This document shows, in pieces, positions 1-7,972 of a DNA stretch of 64,000 nucleotides. How positions within the stretch are numbered: position 1 is the stretch's first letter; every line of letters starts with the position of its first letter. Origin of the DNA: Terrimonas sp. (GTDB taxonomy: Bacteria > Bacteroidota > Bacteroidia > Chitinophagales > Chitinophagaceae); NCBI GenBank assembly GCA_016125075.1, contig WGMO01000010.1:1-64000 (forward strand). The letters run 5' to 3'. The translations under genes were made by a program, and so were the position numbers. A model generated the notes under the pieces. The model had not been told where the DNA came from and did not search any database. It was given only the letters and a program-made list of their open reading frames with translations.

Positions 1-106
1 AAAAACGCGGTGGTTCGGCAAATAAGCTTCCTATAACATCCATATAACTACAGTACCAAAACTCATTTTTTTAAATGGTCAAAAACCAAATACTGCCCTT
101 TTAATG

Positions 107-133
107 AAAAAAGGCCATCCTTTTTGGACAGCC
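107..133 (-). terminator. Rho-independent terminator of the first gene
   Basis: On the reverse strand GGCTGTCC and GGATGGCC form an 8-bp stem with two G-U pairs around an AAAAA loop, followed by six T. It lies just past the stop codon of the reverse gene. Nothing else is visible in the first 138 bases. Confidence 0.7.
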
Positions 134-138
134 TCTTT

Positions 139-963
139 TCATTGAGGTTTTTCATACACAAATTTGACCATCGCATTTTTTTGTTCTGTGGAAGTGAGGT
201 ATAGCTGGTACCTTTTCTTACCGGCGGTAACAATCATCAATGCGGTATTGGGAGGGATTTCTCCAAGATTTTCCGCGACCATCACCACCTCGTGTTCTCT
301 ATTGACCAAATCGATGATGATATTCAAAATAATGGGTTGGGTCGTTAACCGCTGTTGCGAAAGAACGATCTGTTTGTCCAGGAATACGGAAATACTGTCT
401 CCGTCTATGGTGGCATTATCATAAAAGGCCAGTTTAATGGTTCCCGTATCGACTTTTATTTCCCTGACCAGTTCGTTTTTCCGGGCAGTCAGCGGTACTG
501 ACTGATCTACATCTTTAAAAGCGGATTGCAGGGTCCTGTTGAGCCCAATCTTTCCCGGCGGGCATACATTGCTGTTATTCATGGTGACTCCGCCCCAATC
601 ACCCCCCAGTAATTCCTTGTCACCGTTCTTGGAATAGGTAAGGGTATATTTCTTGATACAGGGAACACAATCGGAGGGCACATGAAAGGTGATCACTTTT
701 ACTTCGTTGATGACAAGGGTCTGGGTCAGCGAATCGTAGGAGCCTACAAATTCTTCCTTGACGTAATTGGACAGGTCAGAATAATGATAAGAGGCCCCCG
801 TGACTTTCGAACCATCCACCTGGATCTGTAATTCGATATTGTATACAGCAAAACAACCCCCGGGACCCTGTGTCAGCGTCCCTTTCCAGATGCCATTGAG
901 TTCCTGGGCCTGTGAGGGTAAAATAAATATGCAAACCCATATGCTGCTTAGAAGCCTTTTCAT
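139..963 (-). CDS. Secreted protein of unknown function, paralogue of the next gene
   Basis: No named family was recognised. An N-terminal signal peptide (MKRLLSSIWVCIFILPSQAQ) predicts export. Residues about 20-150 hold a beta-rich region starting ELNGIWKGTL. Residues about 160-274 form a second domain (NELVREIKVDTGTIKLAFYDN, then SVFLDKQIVLSQQRLTT and IPPNTALMIV) that is strongly similar to the C-terminus of the neighbouring reverse gene. The spacing of 42 bp and the shared architecture indicate a tandem duplication, probably one transcript with the neighbour first. Four cysteines in the N-terminal half could form disulfides. Whether it is periplasmic or surface-exposed cannot be decided from sequence. 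Confidence 0.8.
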   Translation of the reverse strand: MKRLLSSIWVCIFILPSQAQELNGIWKGTLTQGPGGCFAVYNIELQIQVDGSKVTGASYHYSDLSNYVKEEFVGSYDSLTQTLVINEVKVITFHVPSDCVPCIKKYTLTYSKNGDKELLGGDWGGVTMNNSNVCPPGKIGLNRTLQSAFKDVDQSVPLTARKNELVREIKVDTGTIKLAFYDNATIDGDSISVFLDKQIVLSQQRLTTQPIILNIIIDLVNREHEVVMVAENLGEIPPNTALMIVTAGKKRYQLYLTSTEQKNAMVKFVYEKPQ

Positions 964-1005
964 TGCTTGAAAGATATTGAGAAATCTTTTCCGTTGATAA
1001 AAAAA

Positions 1006-2154
1006 TTACGGGAGCGGCAAGGGGGGCCGGGGATCTTCATACTTAAACCTTACCACTGCATTTTTCTGGTCAGTAGAGGTGATCCTGACTTCATAGCGGT
1101 CTTTTCCGGCATCTACGATCATCAGGGATGTATTGGGTGGGATTCTTCCCATGTTGTCGGCAACCATGACCAGTTCATGATCGGGATCAGATTCGTCCAG
1201 TTTTATTTTCACGATCAGGGGTGCTGTGGTCAGCCGTTGATGGGAAAGCACATTTTTCTTATCCAGGTACACACTGATCGTGTCATCATCAATTTCTCCG
1301 TTATCATAAATTTTGACCGTAATTTCCTTCGTATTGACAATAATGGTTCTGACCAGTTCATTGGTCCTTTTTTTAAGTTCCGGTGGGGTAGGGACCACTG
1401 GTTTTTCAATGATTTTTGTTTCCGGCTTTTTGGCCACCTCATTCTTTTCTTCAGGGATAACAGGGCTGATTTCAGGTTTAGGCTTTTGCGTTGTCCTGGT
1501 CAGGTTAGTAGCGTTGTTTTTATTGTTGCTGTTGGATTTCGTATTGTTTTGGGAAGTATTATTCCTTACTGCAGGTTTTTTGGCCACCGTCTTGTTTGGC
1601 GGGGGATTGTTGTTCTTGACAACCGGGGGGTTGTCTTTCTGCTCTATTTTGGCCCTAAGGGAGGGTTCAATATAGAAATCAGAAGTCTTGACTTTTCGAA
1701 GGTAAACCCTTCCGCCTCCGGCTGAATCACCCTTGGCATGACCGTAACCTGTATATTCATAAGCGGAGGAGAAAACACCTTCCAGGAATTGCTCGTTACC
1801 CGATTTTACCAGTTTCAACTGGCATTTCATGATACAGACGCTCGACTGGTCGGCACCTTTAACTTCCACGGTTCGCATTTCCTGTACAAGGGTATTCCCG
1901 GAACGGCTTAAAAAGTTGCCGGTAAATTCCGCTTTCCCGTAAAAATCCTTTTGGCTGTAGGAATAGGTTACTCCGTTCAGGATCCCTGAATTGGATTGAT
2001 TGATCTGGACCTCGAAACGGTATTGTTGGGGAGCATAACCACTGGTATCGACAAAATATCCACGCCAGATCCCTGTAATATCCTGGCCCTGAAGAGCGGT
2101 TACGGATAAGAATAAAACTGCAATTACAGATAATCGTAGTAAAAGTCTTTTCAT
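1006..2154 (-). CDS. Secreted protein of unknown function with low-complexity linker
   Basis: This is the larger paralogue of the preceding reverse gene. It has a signal peptide (residues 1-23, ending ALQGQ), then a beta-rich N-terminal domain beginning DITGIWRGYF that matches ELNGIWKGTL in the paralogue. Residues about 180-260 are a Lys/Pro/Asn-rich low-complexity linker (QNNTKSNSNNKNNATN). The C-terminal domain of about 115 residues carries the same NELVR, DNGEIDDDTISVYLDKK and IPPNTSLMIV motifs as the paralogue. The linker is absent in the shorter copy. The start codon gives a normal signal peptide. Function is unknown; the repeated C-terminal domain may bind a ligand or the envelope. Confidence 0.8.
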   Translation of the reverse strand: MKRLLLRLSVIAVLFLSVTALQGQDITGIWRGYFVDTSGYAPQQYRFEVQINQSNSGILNGVTYSYSQKDFYGKAEFTGNFLSRSGNTLVQEMRTVEVKGADQSSVCIMKCQLKLVKSGNEQFLEGVFSSAYEYTGYGHAKGDSAGGGRVYLRKVKTSDFYIEPSLRAKIEQKDNPPVVKNNNPPPNKTVAKKPAVRNNTSQNNTKSNSNNKNNATNLTRTTQKPKPEISPVIPEEKNEVAKKPETKIIEKPVVPTPPELKKRTNELVRTIIVNTKEITVKIYDNGEIDDDTISVYLDKKNVLSHQRLTTAPLIVKIKLDESDPDHELVMVADNMGRIPPNTSLMIVDAGKDRYEVRITSTDQKNAVVRFKYEDPRPPLPLP

Positions 2155-2281
2155 TGCGCTGTAAAACTAACGAATATGTTCGTATCCGTCCTGCCGGGCC
2201 CCGTTCAACAATGTTAATTTCTTTTAAAAAATAGCAAATATCCTGGATGCCAAAGACCGCTCACCCCGTTATTTTAAACAT

Positions 2282-2299
2282 AAACTCTGAACAGAGTTT
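2282..2299. promoter_or_regulatory. Perfect 8-bp dyad just upstream of the thrS -7 box
   Basis: AAACTCTG-AA-CAGAGTTT is a perfect inverted repeat ending 2 bp before the TACCTTTG -7 element. Its position between the expected -33 and -7 elements suits an operator. No cognate regulator is identified. Confidence 0.35.
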
Positions 2300-2301
2300 G
2301 T

Positions 2302-2309
2302 TACCTTTG
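2302..2309 (+). promoter_or_regulatory. -7 promoter box of thrS (TACCTTTG)
   Basis: Matches the Bacteroidota -7 consensus TAnnTTTG, 25 bp before the thrS start codon. No clear TTTG -33 element is seen. Confidence 0.5.
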
Positions 2310-2333
2310 CAGCCTTAAATTTTAGAACCAGGA

Positions 2334-4268
2334 ATGATCAATATTACTTTTCCGGACGGGGCTGTTCGATCCTATGAAGCAGGGGTAACAGCCATTGATA
2401 TTGCCAAATCCATATCAGAAGGACTGGCAAGAAAAGTTTTGGCTGCGAATATCAACGGGCAGGTATGGGACGCAACCCGACCTATTCAGGAAGATGCTAC
2501 ATTAAGCCTCTTGACATGGGACAGCAAAGACGGGCAAAGCACTTTCTGGCATTCCACCGCGCACCTGATGGCAGAAGCAGTAGAAGACATGTATCCGGGT
2601 GTTAAATTCTGGGTAGGGCCACCGGTAGAGGGTGGATTTTATTATGACATGGATCTTGGAGACCGGAAGATGACAGAGGAAGACCTGCAGAAACTGGAAA
2701 AAAAGATGAACGAACTGGCCCGGCAAAACAATAACTATATACGAAAAGAAATCTCCAAAAAAGATGCTGTAGCTTATTTTACTGAAAAAGGAGATGAATA
2801 CAAACTGGACCTGCTCGAAAACCTGAACGACGGGGAGATCACTTTTTATACACAGGGAAGTTTTACGGATCTCTGCCGGGGGCCGCATATTCCCAATACC
2901 GGTTTGATCAAGGCTGTGAAACTGACAAATATAGCCGGAGCCTATTGGAAGGGGGATGAAAAGAACAAACAGCTCACCCGTCTGTATGGCGTGAGTTTCC
3001 CCTCTCAAAAGCAACTGGACGAGCACCTGCAGATGCTGGAAGAAGCCAAAAAAAGGGACCACCGGAAACTGGGCAGGGAACTCGGTATCTATACCATGGA
3101 TGAGGATGTGGGCCCCGGGTTGATCATGTGGATGCCCAACGGCACCGTGATCATCGAAGAATTGGAAAAACTGGCCAAAGAAACTGAAAATGCAGCCGGA
3201 TACAAAAGGGTGGTGACCCCGCATATTGCCAAAGAGAGCATGTACCTGACCAGCGGACACCTTCCCTACTATGCAGACAGTATGTACCCGCCCATGGAAA
3301 TGGAAGGGGAGAAATATTACCTGAAATCCATGAACTGTCCGCACCACCATAAGATATTTGCGGCAGAATCAAAAAGCTATCGTGATCTTCCGTACAGGAT
3401 AGCCGAATACGGTACCGTTTACCGTTATGAACAAAGCGGTGAATTGTTTGGGCTCATGCGGGTCCGATGCCTGCACATGAACGATGCCCATATTTACTGT
3501 ACGAAAGAGCAGTTTAATGATGAATTCCGTGCAGTGAATGACATGTATCTCAAGTATTTTAAGATTTTCGGTATCGACAAATATGTGATGCGGCTATCAT
3601 TGCATGCTCCCGAAAAACTGGGGGTTAAATATGTCAATGAACCTGTTCTGTGGACAGAAACCGAAGAAATGGTGCGCAATGTGCTCAAGGAATCAAATAT
3701 TCCTTATGTGGAAGTACAGGATGAAGCCGCGTTTTATGGCCCCAAGATCGATGTTCAGATCTATAGTGTTATTGGCAGGGAGTTTACCCTGGCTACCAAC
3801 CAGGTTGATTTTTCCCAGGGAAGGAGTTTTAAACTTGAGTATACTACCCAGGATAACAGTACCGATACGCCCCTCATCATTCACAGGGCACCGCTGGGTA
3901 CACATGAAAGATTTATCGGGTTCCTCTTAGAACATTATGCCGGGAAACTGCCCGTTTGGCTTTCACCGGTACAGGTGAAAATTTTGCCGATCAGCGATAA
4001 ATTTACAGAGTATGGCAAAACAGTTTTGCAGGAATTAAAAAAAGCTGATATTCGTGCAGAGATTGATGACAGGAATGAAAAGATCGGAAAAAAGATCAGG
4101 GATACCGAAATGATGAAAGTACCCTATATGCTGGTGATCGGGGAAAAGGAAATGAACGAAGGAAAGGTATCCGTCAGAAGACAGGGAAAAGGGGACTTGG
4201 GAGCGGTATCCATAGCCGAATTTTTGAACACTGTTTCAACGGAAATAAAAAACAGAAGTTCTTTATAA
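2334..4268 (+). CDS. thrS: Threonine--tRNA ligase
   Basis: Class II aminoacyl-tRNA synthetase charging tRNA-Thr in the cytoplasm. The 644 residues are typical for bacterial ThrRS. The order is an N-terminal TGS domain (residues 1-61), a second editing/SAD domain with HxxxH (HSTAHLMAEAV) and CxxxH (LCRGPH) metal motifs, the catalytic core, and the C-terminal anticodon-binding domain from about residue 540 (PVQVKILPIS). Zinc ligands of the core are visible as the Cys of MNCPHHH, the His of MNDAHIYC and the His of IHRAPLGTHERF. It is followed by infC at 87 bp, the common thrS-infC-rpmI-rplT order, and probably starts that operon from the TACCTTTG promoter. Confidence 0.97.
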   Translation: MINITFPDGAVRSYEAGVTAIDIAKSISEGLARKVLAANINGQVWDATRPIQEDATLSLLTWDSKDGQSTFWHSTAHLMAEAVEDMYPGVKFWVGPPVEGGFYYDMDLGDRKMTEEDLQKLEKKMNELARQNNNYIRKEISKKDAVAYFTEKGDEYKLDLLENLNDGEITFYTQGSFTDLCRGPHIPNTGLIKAVKLTNIAGAYWKGDEKNKQLTRLYGVSFPSQKQLDEHLQMLEEAKKRDHRKLGRELGIYTMDEDVGPGLIMWMPNGTVIIEELEKLAKETENAAGYKRVVTPHIAKESMYLTSGHLPYYADSMYPPMEMEGEKYYLKSMNCPHHHKIFAAESKSYRDLPYRIAEYGTVYRYEQSGELFGLMRVRCLHMNDAHIYCTKEQFNDEFRAVNDMYLKYFKIFGIDKYVMRLSLHAPEKLGVKYVNEPVLWTETEEMVRNVLKESNIPYVEVQDEAAFYGPKIDVQIYSVIGREFTLATNQVDFSQGRSFKLEYTTQDNSTDTPLIIHRAPLGTHERFIGFLLEHYAGKLPVWLSPVQVKILPISDKFTEYGKTVLQELKKADIRAEIDDRNEKIGKKIRDTEMMKVPYMLVIGEKEMNEGKVSVRRQGKGDLGAVSIAEFLNTVSTEIKNRSSL

Positions 4269-4325
4269 TCATTTATCTTTCACTTCTTACCCTGGAAGAG
4301 GCATTTAACAATTAAAACAGGATTA

Positions 4326-4345
4326 CTCCCAAGCAGGGATGGGAG
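4326..4345 (+). promoter_or_regulatory. Stem-loop just before infC
   Basis: CTCCCA and TGGGAG form a 6-bp stem with an 8-nt loop, 10 nt before the infC start. It could influence infC translation or be incidental; no T-run follows, so it is not a terminator. Confidence 0.25.
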
Positions 4346-4355
4346 CTTAAAATTT

Positions 4356-4961
4356 ATGGCAGTATCAAAAGGAGGATTTAAACCATCTGGTGGCGGTTTT
4401 AAAAAACCTGGTGGCGGTTTTGGAAGGGGCAGGTTTATGCCCCGCAAAGAAGCGGAACACCGGATCAACAACTTTATCAGGGTTCCTGAGGTTCGCCTCG
4501 TAGGCGAAAATATTGAAATTGGCGTGTACAGCACACAAGAGGCCCTTCGCATAGCGCAGGATCAGGGTCTTGACCTTGTGGAGATTTCACCGACAGCTAA
4601 TCCACCTGTCTGCAAAGTGATCGACTACAACAAGTTCCTCTACGATAAGAAGAAGAAAGAAAAGGAGATGAAGGCAAAAAGCAAAACCTCCGAAGTCAAG
4701 GAGATACGCTTTACACCCAATACGGATGAACATGATTTTGAGTTTAAATCAAAGCACGCAGAGAAATTTTTAAAGGATGGGAATAAGGTGAAGGCCTACG
4801 TACAGTTTAAAGGAAGAGCGATCCAGTTTAAAGACAGGGGAGAGCTTTTGCTATTAAAATTTGCTGAACGACTGGCAGAAGTGGGTGCCCTTGAACATAT
4901 GCCCCAGATGGAAGGAAGGCGAATGCATGCGATTTTTGTACCCAAGGGTAAGAAGAAATAA
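4356..4961 (+). CDS. infC: Translation initiation factor IF-3
   Basis: IF-3 binds the 30S subunit, prevents premature 50S joining and checks initiator tRNA pairing. Both domains are present: the N-terminal domain from RINNFIRVPEVRLVGEN (residue about 37) and the C-terminal domain from about residue 110 (KEIRFTPNTDEHDFEFK), joined by a lysine-rich helix. A Gly/Phe/Lys-rich N-terminal extension of about 30 residues (GGGFKKPGGGFGRGRF) precedes the conserved part. The start is an ordinary ATG. It shares the thrS transcript; a strong terminator follows, so rpmI-rplT has its own promoter. Confidence 0.96.
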   Translation: MAVSKGGFKPSGGGFKKPGGGFGRGRFMPRKEAEHRINNFIRVPEVRLVGENIEIGVYSTQEALRIAQDQGLDLVEISPTANPPVCKVIDYNKFLYDKKKKEKEMKAKSKTSEVKEIRFTPNTDEHDFEFKSKHAEKFLKDGNKVKAYVQFKGRAIQFKDRGELLLLKFAERLAEVGALEHMPQMEGRRMHAIFVPKGKKK

Positions 4962-4980
4962 CACTACGATCTTTACTTTC

Positions 4981-5005
4981 AACCCCGGACTCCCCGGGGT
5001 TTTTT
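4981..5005 (+). terminator. Rho-independent terminator after infC
   Basis: A perfect 8-bp stem AACCCCGG/CCGGGGTT with a 5-nt loop is followed by a T-run, 20 bp past the infC stop. It separates thrS-infC from rpmI-rplT. Confidence 0.85.
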
Positions 5006-5103
5006 ATTATTCCAGTCTTAATTACTGGTTTTTAATGTGTTATGATACCGTTAGGCTGTAATTTTCAAGGATAGAATTGTTTCATGATTAGATTTTCTTG
5101 CCT

Positions 5104-5111
5104 TATCTTTG
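5104..5111 (+). promoter_or_regulatory. -7 promoter box of rpmI-rplT (TATCTTTG)
   Basis: Perfect match to TAnnTTTG, downstream of the infC terminator and about 106 bp before rpmI. The long 5' leader this implies contains the structures listed next. Confidence 0.6.
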
Positions 5112-5117
5112 CGCTCC

Positions 5118-5190
5118 GTTTTAAAAAAGGATTTTAAAACGTATTTCCTGAAGAGGTTCAACAAGGGCTCCGGCTGAACGGGGACGCCTC
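5118..5190 (+). promoter_or_regulatory. Structured mRNA leader of rpmI-rplT, possible L20/L35 autoregulatory element
   Basis: Directly behind the inferred transcription start is a perfect 9-bp hairpin, GTTTTAAAA/TTTTAAAAC. Then GAGGTTCA pairs with TGAA and CCTC in two consecutive helices, and CTCCG in the loop can pair with CGGGG in the 3' bulge to form a pseudoknot. Leaders of this operon are known targets of L20 repression in other bacteria. That this RNA does the same is an inference from position and folding by eye. Confidence 0.4.
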
Positions 5191-5217
5191 AAGGGATTCA
5201 AATTAAAGCATAAAAAA

Positions 5218-5415
5218 ATGCCCAAGGTTAAAACAAACTCCAGTGCCAAAAAACGTTTCAAAGTAACGGGCACCGGGAAGATCACCCACCAGAAAGCTTT
5301 CAAGCGTCACATCCTGACTAAAAAAAGCACCAAGCGTAAACGAGCCATGCGAATTGATGCCACTGTGCACAAATCAAATCTTGATTTTGTAAAGAGACTC
5401 CTTCGTCTGAAATAA
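5218..5415 (+). CDS. rpmI: 50S ribosomal protein L35
   Basis: A 65-residue basic protein starting [20 protein letters not shown], the conserved L35 N-terminus, and ending in the usual FVKRLL region. It is a component of the 50S subunit. The gene is followed 44 bp later by rplT, as in nearly all bacteria. It follows a structured leader and its own promoter, which suggests the pair is controlled separately from thrS-infC. Confidence 0.97.
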   Translation: MPKVKTNSSAKKRFKVTGTGKITHQKAFKRHILTKKSTKRKRAMRIDATVHKSNLDFVKRLLRLK

Positions 5416-5459
5416 GAACGCTCATCAATCAAATTGAATAACTCCAAACTTATTATTAT

Positions 5460-5804
5460 ATGCCTCGTTCAGTAAACTCTGCTGCATCAAAAGCCCGCAG
5501 GAAAAAAATATTAAAGAAAGCAAAAGGCTTCTACGGTAAACGCAAAAATGTTTATACGGTTGCCAAAAACGTTGTTGAAAAGGGTATGACCTATAGTTAT
5601 GTAGGTCGTAAACTGAAAAAAAGGAATTACCGCCAGTTGTGGATCGCCCGTATCAATGCGGCTGTAAGGGAAGAAGGCCTTACCTATTCTGAATTCATCC
5701 ACAAATTGAGTGAGAAAGGAATTGACCTCGATCGTAAAGTACTGGCTGACCTGGCAATGAACAACCCGGAAACATTTAAAGGGTTGGTGGCACAGGTCAA
5801 ATAA
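5460..5804 (+). CDS. rplT: 50S ribosomal protein L20
   Basis: The 114 residues carry the L20 hallmarks: the lysine/arginine-rich N-terminal helix ([17 protein letters not shown]) and the globular part with [19 protein letters not shown]20 binds 23S rRNA early in 50S assembly and in several phyla represses its own operon through the mRNA leader. It ends the rpmI-rplT transcript, with a strong terminator 30 bp downstream. Confidence 0.97.
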   Translation: MPRSVNSAASKARRKKILKKAKGFYGKRKNVYTVAKNVVEKGMTYSYVGRKLKKRNYRQLWIARINAAVREEGLTYSEFIHKLSEKGIDLDRKVLADLAMNNPETFKGLVAQVK

Positions 5805-5834
5805 GCCTGGGGTAATACCTGCATAAAGAACCGG

Positions 5835-5869
5835 ACCGGTTGCAAGTCAAAACTGCAGCCGGTTTTTTT
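5835..5869 (+). terminator. Rho-independent terminator after rplT
   Basis: A stem of about 12 bp (ACCGGTTGCAAGT against ACTGCAGCCGGT, one bulge and one G-U pair) with a CAAA loop runs directly into seven T. Confidence 0.85.
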
Positions 5870-5925
5870 ATCCCCCCTGCCCGGAATAAAATTTCGGGAT
5901 TTACTGATTGGATTCTCCAAAACTT

Positions 5926-5933
5926 TACATTTG
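5926..5933 (+). promoter_or_regulatory. -7 promoter box of the arginine decarboxylase gene (TACATTTG)
   Basis: Matches TAnnTTTG, 36 bp before the start codon and behind the rplT terminator. Confidence 0.5.
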
Positions 5934-5969
5934 TACCCATTAAAGCATTTCTTAAACTGACAGTGGTTA

Positions 5970-7370
5970 ATGAATAACACCTATAACGACCTCGTACAGC
6001 AAACATTTGATTTCCCCCAGGATGGATTTGATGTAAAAGACGGGTACCTCCAGTTCAATGGTCTTGATATAAAATCCCTGATCGATAAGTATGGAACGCC
6101 CATGAAACTTACCTATCTGCCAAAGATTGGGATGCAGATCAAGAAAGCCAAACAGATGTTTGCCGATGCCTTTAAGAAAAACAGGTATGAAGGGAAGTAT
6201 TATTATTGTTATTGCACCAAGAGCTCCCATTTCAGTTTTGTGGTGGAGGAGGCCCTGAAACATGATATCCACCTTGAGACCTCTTATGCGTACGACATAG
6301 AAATCATCAAGAAACTCTATGAAAAGAAAAAGATCACCAAGGATATCCATATCATTTGTAACGGTTATAAACAGAAGGGGTATACCCGGCGGATTGCCAA
6401 CCTGCTCAATACGGGCTTTACCAATGTCATCCCGGTATTGGACAATAAGGATGAATTAAAGGAATATGCCAAGTCGGTAAAAGTACCCTTTAAACTGGGC
6501 ATCCGGGTGGCGGCAGAAGAAGAACCTACTTTCCCTTTTTATACTTCCAGGCTGGGTATCCGCGTGAAAGATATACTGGAGTTTTATGTGGACAGGATCG
6601 AAGGTTATGAAAGTAAGTTCCAGCTCAAAATGCTGCATATTTTTTTAAATAAGGGTATCAAGGATGATATATACTATTGGAGCGAACTGAACAAAATCAT
6701 CAACCTGTATTGCCAGCTGAAGAAAATATGCCCGGAACTGGATTCAATCAATATTGGCGGAGGATTCCCCATTAAACATTCACTTGGGTTTAACTATGAT
6801 TATCAGTTCATGATCAATGAGATCGTAAGAAATATCAAGATGGCCTGCAAAAAGGCCAAAGTGCCCATGCCCAATATCTTCACGGAATTCGGAAGTTATA
6901 CCGTAGGGGAAAGCATGGCCCATATCTATAGCGTAATCGGGGAGAAGGTACAGAATGACCGGGAAAACTGGTATATGATCGATTCTTCCTTTATCACAAC
7001 ACTTCCCGATACCTGGGGTATTGGTGAACGATTCTTACTGTTGCCTATCAATAAATGGGATGTGGAATACCAGCGGGTGGTTTTGGGAGGGATCACCTGT
7101 GACAGCCATGATTATTATGATTCGGAAGAACATATCAATGAAGTCTTCCTGCCTAAGTTAAATAACGGGGAGCCGCTTTACCTTGGTTTTTTTCATACCG
7201 GGGCCTACCAGGACCAGATCAGTGGTTACGGAGGGATTAAACATTGCCTGATCCCTTCTCCCAAACATGTAATTGTTGGACAGGATAAAAACGGAAAACT
7301 GGTCGACTGGTTATACGCAAAAGAGCAGACGGCACAGAGCATGCTCAAGATACTGGGTTACGTAAAATAG
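5970..7370 (+). CDS. speA: Arginine decarboxylase, short Bacteroidota type
   Basis: A PLP enzyme of the alanine-racemase/ornithine-decarboxylase fold (fold III) that converts arginine to agmatine, the first step of polyamine synthesis. The N-terminal barrel holds the probable PLP lysine in YCYCTKSSHF; the glycine loop NIGGGFP binds the cofactor phosphate; the C-terminal beta domain contains the catalytic cysteine in GGITCDSHDYY. At 466 residues it is much shorter than the roughly 630-residue enterobacterial SpeA, as usual in Bacteroidota. It stands alone behind its own promoter; no agmatine-processing gene is adjacent. Confidence 0.85.
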   Translation: MNNTYNDLVQQTFDFPQDGFDVKDGYLQFNGLDIKSLIDKYGTPMKLTYLPKIGMQIKKAKQMFADAFKKNRYEGKYYYCYCTKSSHFSFVVEEALKHDIHLETSYAYDIEIIKKLYEKKKITKDIHIICNGYKQKGYTRRIANLLNTGFTNVIPVLDNKDELKEYAKSVKVPFKLGIRVAAEEEPTFPFYTSRLGIRVKDILEFYVDRIEGYESKFQLKMLHIFLNKGIKDDIYYWSELNKIINLYCQLKKICPELDSINIGGGFPIKHSLGFNYDYQFMINEIVRNIKMACKKAKVPMPNIFTEFGSYTVGESMAHIYSVIGEKVQNDRENWYMIDSSFITTLPDTWGIGERFLLLPINKWDVEYQRVVLGGITCDSHDYYDSEEHINEVFLPKLNNGEPLYLGFFHTGAYQDQISGYGGIKHCLIPSPKHVIVGQDKNGKLVDWLYAKEQTAQSMLKILGYVK

Positions 7371-7385
7371 TTTTGCAGGCAATCT

Positions 7386-7454
7386 TTAGCATCCCGCTGC
7401 CATCACAAAGATGACCATGAGCGCAACCGCTTGTAAAATTTTTTCAGGCTTCAT
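7386..7454 (-). CDS. Possible 22-residue hydrophobic peptide
   Basis: Between the arginine decarboxylase and the next gene, the reverse strand encodes MKPEKILQAVALMVIFVMAAGC. A short charged start is followed by one hydrophobic segment, and a single Cys at the end resembles a lipobox (MAAGC). No recognisable ribosome-binding site or promoter is seen, and chance occurrence is possible. Confidence 0.2.
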   Translation of the reverse strand: MKPEKILQAVALMVIFVMAAGC

Positions 7455-7516
7455 GGCTGTAGGTTATATATTTATCCTCACAATTCATTGGCCACAAAAA
7501 CCTAAATCACATTAAC

Positions 7517-7972
7517 ATGAGGCAGTTTTATGTTTTGTTAACAGTAACCCTGCTCTGGTCGGCTGAAGGAAAATCTCAGCAGGCAAGCGATTCGGTAAAA
7601 GCAGTCATCAATCAGTTGTTTGAAGGGATGAAACTTGCCGATCCGGATATGATCCGGAGTGTTTTTGCCGACAGTGCTATCCTGCAGACCACTGTGGCAA
7701 CCCCGGGCAACCAGTTTGTGGTCAAAAACGAGCAGGTCGCGGCTTTTGCCAGTTCTATTGCGAAACTGAATAAAGGGGATGCAGACGAAAGAATTGAATG
7801 GGAGACCCTGAAAATCGATGGCCCGCTGGCCATAGCCTGGACACCTTACAGGTTTTATTATAAAGGTAGTTTTAGTCATTGCGGGGTGAACTCCTTCCAA
7901 TTGGTCCGTATCAATGGCGCCTGGAAGATCCAATACCTGATCGATACCCGGAGAAGAACGGGTTGTGAATGA
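7517..7972 (+). CDS. Secreted NTF2-like (SnoaL/DUF4440-type) protein
   Basis: A signal peptide (residues 1-20, ending EGKSQ) is followed by a single NTF2-like cone fold of about 130 residues. The opening helix SDSVKAVINQLFEGMKLADPDMI, the stretch RSVFADSAILQT and the closing strand GAWKIQYLIDTRR are typical of this superfamily. Members bind small ligands or have diverse catalytic roles, so the substrate cannot be assigned. It converges with the reverse gene behind it with no spacing. A second, lipidated NTF2-like protein lies further right in the window. Confidence 0.75.
   Translation: MRQFYVLLTVTLLWSAEGKSQQASDSVKAVINQLFEGMKLADPDMIRSVFADSAILQTTVATPGNQFVVKNEQVAAFASSIAKLNKGDADERIEWETLKIDGPLAIAWTPYRFYYKGSFSHCGVNSFQLVRINGAWKIQYLIDTRRRTGCE

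Noticed and set aside
967-1725. A 252-residue forward ORF
   Set aside because: It is antisense to the reverse secreted-protein gene, whose signal peptide, linker and paralogy are convincing; the forward product has no coherent features.
2502-3350. A 282-residue reverse ORF
   Set aside because: Shadow of thrS in another frame.
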